From Cristatella mucedo (Eukaryota > Bryozoa > Phylactolaemata > Cristatellidae): DNA of 64,000 nt. A program made the translations under genes and the position numbers. Location: assembly GCA_009760855.2 (NCBI GenBank), contig WPIO01000075.1, positions 1,534,001 to 1,598,000 of the forward strand, written 5' to 3'. Below the pieces are notes generated by a model. It searched no databases. It had not been told where the DNA came from and worked only from the letters and a program-made list of their open reading frames with translations. Shown piece by piece: positions 59,040-64,000 of this stretch. Numbering within the stretch: position 1 is the stretch's first letter; each line of letters begins with the position of its first letter.

Positions 59040-60400
59040 CGAGCGCTCTCGTGTCAGCTCACGAGCAGCGCTACCCCACTCCCGCATGGCCTCGGCGAAC
59101 GTTGACGTGATCCGAGCGCAGTGGTGACGTAAGCCGGCCGTGGCCAGACGGCGCCACTCTGACGGCCGCAGCCACTGGCTGAACAGCGGGCATTATTTGA
59201 AGCCCCGAAGCACATCACCCACTCACTCCAGACTGTGGCGTTTTTCCGAGAAGCTTGCCGTCGCCCTCGCATTGCAAGCGATCTGCTGCAGCTGCGTTCA
59301 CTCCCGAGCTGCAGTCGCAGCTTCGTGCCGGCGGGGAGCGGGTGAGAAATGACGACCGAACCGCACACTCTCGTGCTTTCGTGGCTAGCTGATCGGGCCC
59401 TCAAGCAGCTCGCTGTGCAGCGTAAGCTGCAGTGGTGATAATAATAATAATTATGACAATAGCAATAGCGATAGGATGGGTCGTTTGTGCTGCCCCCTAA
59501 TAGAATTTATTCTCTATCGTCTCCAGGCGATTGACAACTCGCTGTAGGCGACTATTTGCTCGTGGGGCGAACGGCACCCGAAGTATCGCCTACGAAAAAG
59601 CAAGCCAGTCTGGCGCTTTTGGCCAGCATACGGTGCCACGAGAGTAGTGACACTCATGGTCGCCCCGGTGAGTACGACCTCCCGAGTTTGAGCTGGATCT
59701 AGCAGCACACGTACGCACGGGCGAAGCAGGGCGCTCGGTTACGGCTCAGCCGGCGCCTACCCGAGCTACGGCCGAGCCGGATCGGCGGCGATGGTGGCGG
59801 TGGCGGCGGCGGCGGCCTGCATCCTCCGCAGGTCTGACTCACCGCCACCCAGCGGCACTGAGGGCTTCCGACGGTTGCACGCCGGCTGGTTGCTGGTTCG
59901 GCGCTCAGGTCAGCGGCTGGCGAGCACGCGCGGGTGCTCTCGGGTCAGGTTCGTGCCGCAGCCGCCGTCGAGAGCAGACGAGCTGCGTCCTTGCCGAGTC
60001 GATCGATCCGGCTGTGCCGGCGGCTCGCTCGCGCACGCGCAGCAGGCGGCTGCTCCGCCGCCGAGCTTGAGCTCGAGCCGGCCGCTCTCCTGCCGAGCGC
60101 ATCAGCTTTCGCCCCGGCCTTTCAGCCTGGCGGCGCCGACACTCTGGCTGCTTCTGGGTTGGACGGCGGCCGACTCACCGGTGGCGAGTCGACGAGAGCC
60201 CGACCTGCTCCTTGCTTGCTGGCGGCTGCACAGTCGATCGATTCTTCGCGGGTAAACGCTGCGAATCTATCTCGCCGCGCGCACCCTCTGCTGAGAACAG
60301 CGCTAGCGCCTCGAACCGAGCGCCTCGAAGTGAGTGGCGTCTTTGCTGATCCACCCACCCACCCACCCACCCACCCACCCCTCCTGTGCGCTGCCTTAGC
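59040..60400. other. GC- and CpG-rich island, possible promoter region
   Basis: Dense CpG between 59040-59420 and 59700-60370, with overlapping open frames on both strands (for example 154 codons from 59791 and 161 from 59934), all Ala/Arg/Pro-rich and unrecognisable. A (CCAC)n tract lies at about 60348-60379. It may mark a transcription start. Confidence 0.5.
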
Positions 60401-60402
60401 TG

Positions 60403-60535
60403 CTTGGCTCAGCGATTAAGGGGCTCGCCTTTGATTATCGCAATCGTGGACTCGGGCCCTATTGCGTACGGGAAGCGCCTAGGAAGAGATTAGGCTCTCG
60501 CTTGGGCGCTATGCGAGTGAATTGCACTATATTGT
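60403..60535 (+). repeat. tRNA-like or LINE-tail composite, short
   Basis: 'tggctcagcgattaaggggctcgcc...gtggactcgggccc' looks tRNA-like but its B-box is poor. It is followed by the LINE-A-like 'gcgcctaggaagagattaggctct...gggcgct'. Possibly a second SINE family that borrowed the LINE-A end. Confidence 0.4.
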
Positions 60536-60839
60536 ACAGTGCCCTGAGAGAAATTAATCGCAATCTAAGCGCTTTTAAAACTCTAGCTGCTGGAGAATAT
60601 GTACCGAAGCATTAGTGACATGGAAGGTATCAAGCAAGCCTTAGCAAATACGTAAAACGATTAGACCATTACTCTTAAGTAAACGTGAAGACACTAATGT
60701 CCAGCAGCTGGTGAGACTTATGACTTTTAAGGCACTCGCGATCATGTACGTGTGAGCTCACAAAGCATACTGGAACAAATAAAGGCAAGTTTACCTGGGC
60801 GAAGGATAAGCTGATAAGAAAAGATAATTCTCGCTCAGA

Positions 60840-61085
60840 TTACTTAATCTCTTTCTAGGCACTTAAAATCATGATCTCATGGCTAGAAGTAGCATGCACA
60901 ATGTCAACAAGCATAACATGGTTAAAGATGACATCCACACTCTCAGCATGTAAATATGGTTAGTAAGAGCATGCATAAGCACACAAAGAATCTGATGAAA
61001 AAGGACCCAGTAAATTCTGTGATAAATATGTGTTTTTAACTTTGTTTAGATACCGTCAAGTCTGGTGACGTCGTGACGCCGCACC
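60840..61085 (-). mobile_element. LINE-A 3' end, diverged
   Basis: Reverse of the LINE-A 3' segment with many changes ('cttaatctctttctaggcac', 'agcatgcacaatgtcaacaagcataa'). Confidence 0.7.
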
Positions 61086-61330
61086 GGTTTGATCCAGTGG
61101 TCAAGGTGCTCACTCCGAACGAGACCAGTTGCTTGATTTTGCCTTCATTTGGTATGAGAAAATCTCCCAACATCCAAGAGCAGATGTCAACATTACATGC
61201 AGCAGGAGAGTTAGGAGAGTTCGTCTAGAGGGCTGGGAGGGATCAAAGCAAATAAGCAACTAAGTATCTTATGTATAGACGTGAAAACCTATATTGTGCT
61301 CGGAGATCGCATTGGCAGAGAAAGACAAAG

Positions 61331-61343
61331 AGAGACAGAGAGA

Positions 61344-61377
<34 letters not shown>
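61331..61377. repeat. (GA)n microsatellite
   Basis: About 45 bp of GA. Confidence 0.93.
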
Positions 61378-61379
<2 letters not shown>

Positions 61380-61729
61380 AAACTGTAAAGTGAAGGGGAC
61401 CGGGAAGCAGAGGCCTGAGGTGCTCCATACTTCAGTTATTCAGTGAATTATCTTTTCCAGTTCACATCAATGCTGTGGAGATATCCATTGAGATACGACT
61501 TAAACTACTGTAGTGCAGCGCCGACGATGCCCAGATGAGATAAGTGACACTTGAGAGGGGACTTAGTGATCAGTAGTATTAAAATCCGCCGAAAGATTAA
61601 GCACGACAAGCAGTGAGACTTCACCTATATCCGCTTATTGAGAAGATCGTTATAAACCCTAAGAAATGCTGAAAGTATTGAGTAATTAGCTTGAAAACTT
61701 GACCGGAACTTGTTTTCTAGTTTTGAAGT
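61378..61729. other. No recognisable gene; possible LINE remnant
   Basis: Flanks a minus-strand LINE and may contain its decayed continuation. Nothing clear. Confidence 0.4.
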
Positions 61730-63130
61730 TACAATGTCAGAGTTCAGCTGGTCTGCCAAAGCTCGTTCCAGTGTCTTCGATAACGACGAGTGTCATCCTC
61801 ATAGAAGTGCAAGCCCGGATTGTAATTGGCTAACACATCGGCAAAAGGGAGAGCATTAACTATGCAAAGAACGGGAGCAAGCACAAAGCCTGGTGGTGCG
61901 CCATATTTCAAAGGCTCCTTGGATGGTATTTGTTTATTCACATCGACACTCTGGAGTCTCCCACTGAGATATGATCTGAACCGCGAGACTCGCTCAAGAA
62001 ATACTTGATTGATAGTATCAAAAGCTGTCAAAAGATCAGAAAAACAAGCAGAGAGACTCTAAGAAAGTCTGCATTCCTTAGGAGTTTGTTCGACACCTGA
62101 AGCAATGCTGACTCTGCGGAGTGATTAGCTCTAAAACCAGGCTGGAACTTACTAGCAAGGTTCCAATTTTTAATATATTAGATCAGCTGGTCTCACACAA
62201 ATCTCCCACGAATTCTAGCGTCTTTGATAGGAACGTTAGACGGGAGACTGGACGGAAGCTGCTCGAGTTTTTTACGTCACGTGTTGCTTTCTCATGCAGT
62301 GGCCCGACTAGAACCTTTTTGAAAGGGGCACTGACTTGTGCTGAGCCTGAGGAAGCATTTATTATGTTAGTTTTACATGGCAGCAGCAGATCTATGCATT
62401 GTAGAAGTAGGTCATTGGGTAGAGGGTCTACAGGACTTGTAGTATTTTTTGATTGGGTGATGAATTTTAGTATGAGTTGCTTCTTGAATTTAGGCTTTGA
62501 GGTGCTGCACGGAGTATACGGAGGTGAGCCATGTGGCGTTGTTATTCAGGGACAAACGTCCAGAAGGGATACTGCTACTTTAGGGACGGACTCTGATCTT
62601 GACAATCTTCCTGGCAAAGAAGCTAGAGAAACGATCGGCAAGATCACTCAAGGATCATTAAGTAAGTAAATAACTTGGGATTGGTTAAGGGGATGGTTGT
62701 TCTTAGACACATTAGCATTTTTGAATTGTGCTCCTCTGATTGAATAATATTTTTTGTAGAAGTTAGACTAAGCTTAGCTAGGATGGATTGGCGCCGTCTA
62801 CAGTAGTCCTCAAATGCTTGTCGATGGACAGTCAGTCATGATATTTTGTGTTCTTTCTCAAGCTTTTGCCAGTGGACCTAGCTAGTTTGGTGTCTGCCGT
62901 AACAAATGGTGAGCGAAGGCACCGTGTCCCTGTCCCTAGTCAGTGGTGAAAACTCTTTGAGCATGTCAGCTACTGTCATGTTGTTGCATTCTAGCAATGA
63001 TGACAGGTTGGAAGATAGATTGAGCAGCAGGGGCGAAGAAGATATTCTCCCACAGACTATCTCGATGTCAAGGGCCTAGAGGTTTCATGATTCACAGGTG
63101 ACTTGAGATGTGCATAAGGGAGCATATATT
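61730..63130 (-). mobile_element. LINE-A RT region, broken
   Basis: Minus strand. KYGAPPGFVLAPVL corresponds to motif B. LHFYEDDTRRYRRH corresponds to motif C with Ala changed to Glu. Upstream segments to about 63130 resemble the linker and endonuclease end of 54906-56000 in reverse. Multiple stops. Confidence 0.75.
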
Positions 63131-63599
63131 GGACTGAGTGAAATCTGCACGCAGTCAGATAAGCAGAAGTTGGTTATAATAGTCACCAATCGCATGCAGT
63201 TGTAGGGGAAATTTGGTCAATTGTGTGATCCTTGATGCGAGTGTGGTAGTGCACATGAACAATAAGGGAAAATTAGTTAGTGCATGAAATTCTGCGCTTA
63301 AGGCATCAGATAAGTTGTCAAAACGAGTGTTAGAATACCCATAGCAAGGAAAGATAGATTTCTAGCACACAGAATGGATATGAGATCAAAGAAACATTAG
63401 GTAAAGGAGGACCTGGTCCCTGGGAGCAAGTGATAGACCACTGCTACCACTAGCAGCTTGTTTTCGGATGAACCACAAACAAGAGTTTCAAAAGTATGCT
63501 TCGAGGGGACTACAAACGGTTTGAAATTGAGGGAGGAATGGGCGACAAAGTGTACACCCCTGCCAGTTTTTATTGATTTACAGGTATACAAGAAGGTGA

Positions 63600-64000
63600 A
63601 GCCTGTAAAATAATACGTTCGATAAAGCAGGCTCAGAGAACTCAATCTTATTCTAGACACTTCACCATTGCTGCAACGGAAGCACGATGGAATGGTTAGT
63701 GGTAGCATGGTCATTAAACAACAATAATAACACGGTTATTGCTAACTTGGACAGGGTGAGCATGTAAGTGTAGTTAGTGGCTGCATGCAAAAGTGTCAGC
63801 TGGCATAAGCACATAAAGGACGAGTCACATGGACCAATTAATTGCTGTCATAAATAGTAGCGTTTCTAGTTTCTTTGAAAAGGCGGCAAGTCAGGAGATG
63901 TTGTGAATCAGGTCGGAGTGAGTTGCAGGCTTTGGGAGCATACAAACTAAATGCACGGTCCCGAAGGACTTTAGGTCTGTACGAGGTATAGTTAAAAGTT
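63600..64000 (-). mobile_element. LINE-A 3' end, reaching the window edge
   Basis: Reverse of the LINE-A 3' UTR and ORF2 tail ('gctcagagaactcaatcttattctagacacttc' through 'gctttgggagcatacaaactaaatgcacggtcc'). It continues past the window. Confidence 0.85.

Overview
The window is eukaryotic nuclear DNA, most likely from an invertebrate. It has a spliced rhodopsin-type GPCR gene, RPS3 pseudogenes, many broken non-LTR retrotransposons, tRNA-derived SINEs, an LTR element and long (TA)n, (TG)n and (CT)n microsatellites. A flatworm or other lophotrochozoan would fit the GPCR style, but I cannot prove the phylum. Host genes read with the standard code: the GPCR uses TGG for Trp and ends at TGA.

The most important object is an AT-rich insertion at 8972-19983 (about 11.0 kb). 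It has imperfect terminal inverted repeats of about 180 bp and a possible 5-bp target duplication, and it lies inside a GC-rich 14-bp minisatellite. It carries a Polinton-like virus gene set: retroviral-type integrase, double-jelly-roll major capsid protein, penton-like minor capsid protein, YqaJ-type nuclease and a fibre-like protein, plus small unknown genes. Almost all genes lie head to tail on the minus strand. I see no DNA polymerase B or packaging ATPase. Most genes are broken by frameshifts, and three host LINE copies have inserted into it, so it is an old resident. Its genes carry in-frame TGA where Trp is expected. The penton gene is a complete 268-codon frame (TAA stop) interrupted only by three TGA codons. 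This points to a virus that used UGA as Trp, unlike the host. AAA and AGR at conserved Lys and Arg positions argue against the flatworm mitochondrial code.

Layout: 1-745, LINE-B end; 745-7640, first copy of a segmental duplication with the intact two-exon GPCR; 8972-19983, the viral element; 20.2-23.4 kb, little recognisable; 23.4-23.9 kb, a coiled-coil exon-like frame; 24.4-25.8 kb, two RPS3 pseudogene copies; 25.9-33.0 kb, LINE-B and a dispersed repeat present twice; 33.1-33.8 kb, a GC island; 34.0-34.8 kb, a MITE-like element; 37.2-38.0 kb, a LINE mosaic; 42.4-47.6 kb, second copy of the duplication, with the GPCR reduced to a pseudogene; 48.2-50.0 kb, a small LTR element with a gag remnant; 50.4-57.9 kb, LINE mosaics and the longest LINE-A copy; 59.0-60.4 kb, a second GC island; 60.8-64.0 kb, more LINE-A.

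Two LINE families recur. LINE-A ends in (ATT)n after a conserved 3' segment. LINE-B ends near a TACATTGCATTACA-like tail. Both encode Jockey/CR1-type reverse transcriptases and both are found inside the viral element, which ties that element to this host chromosome rather than to contamination.
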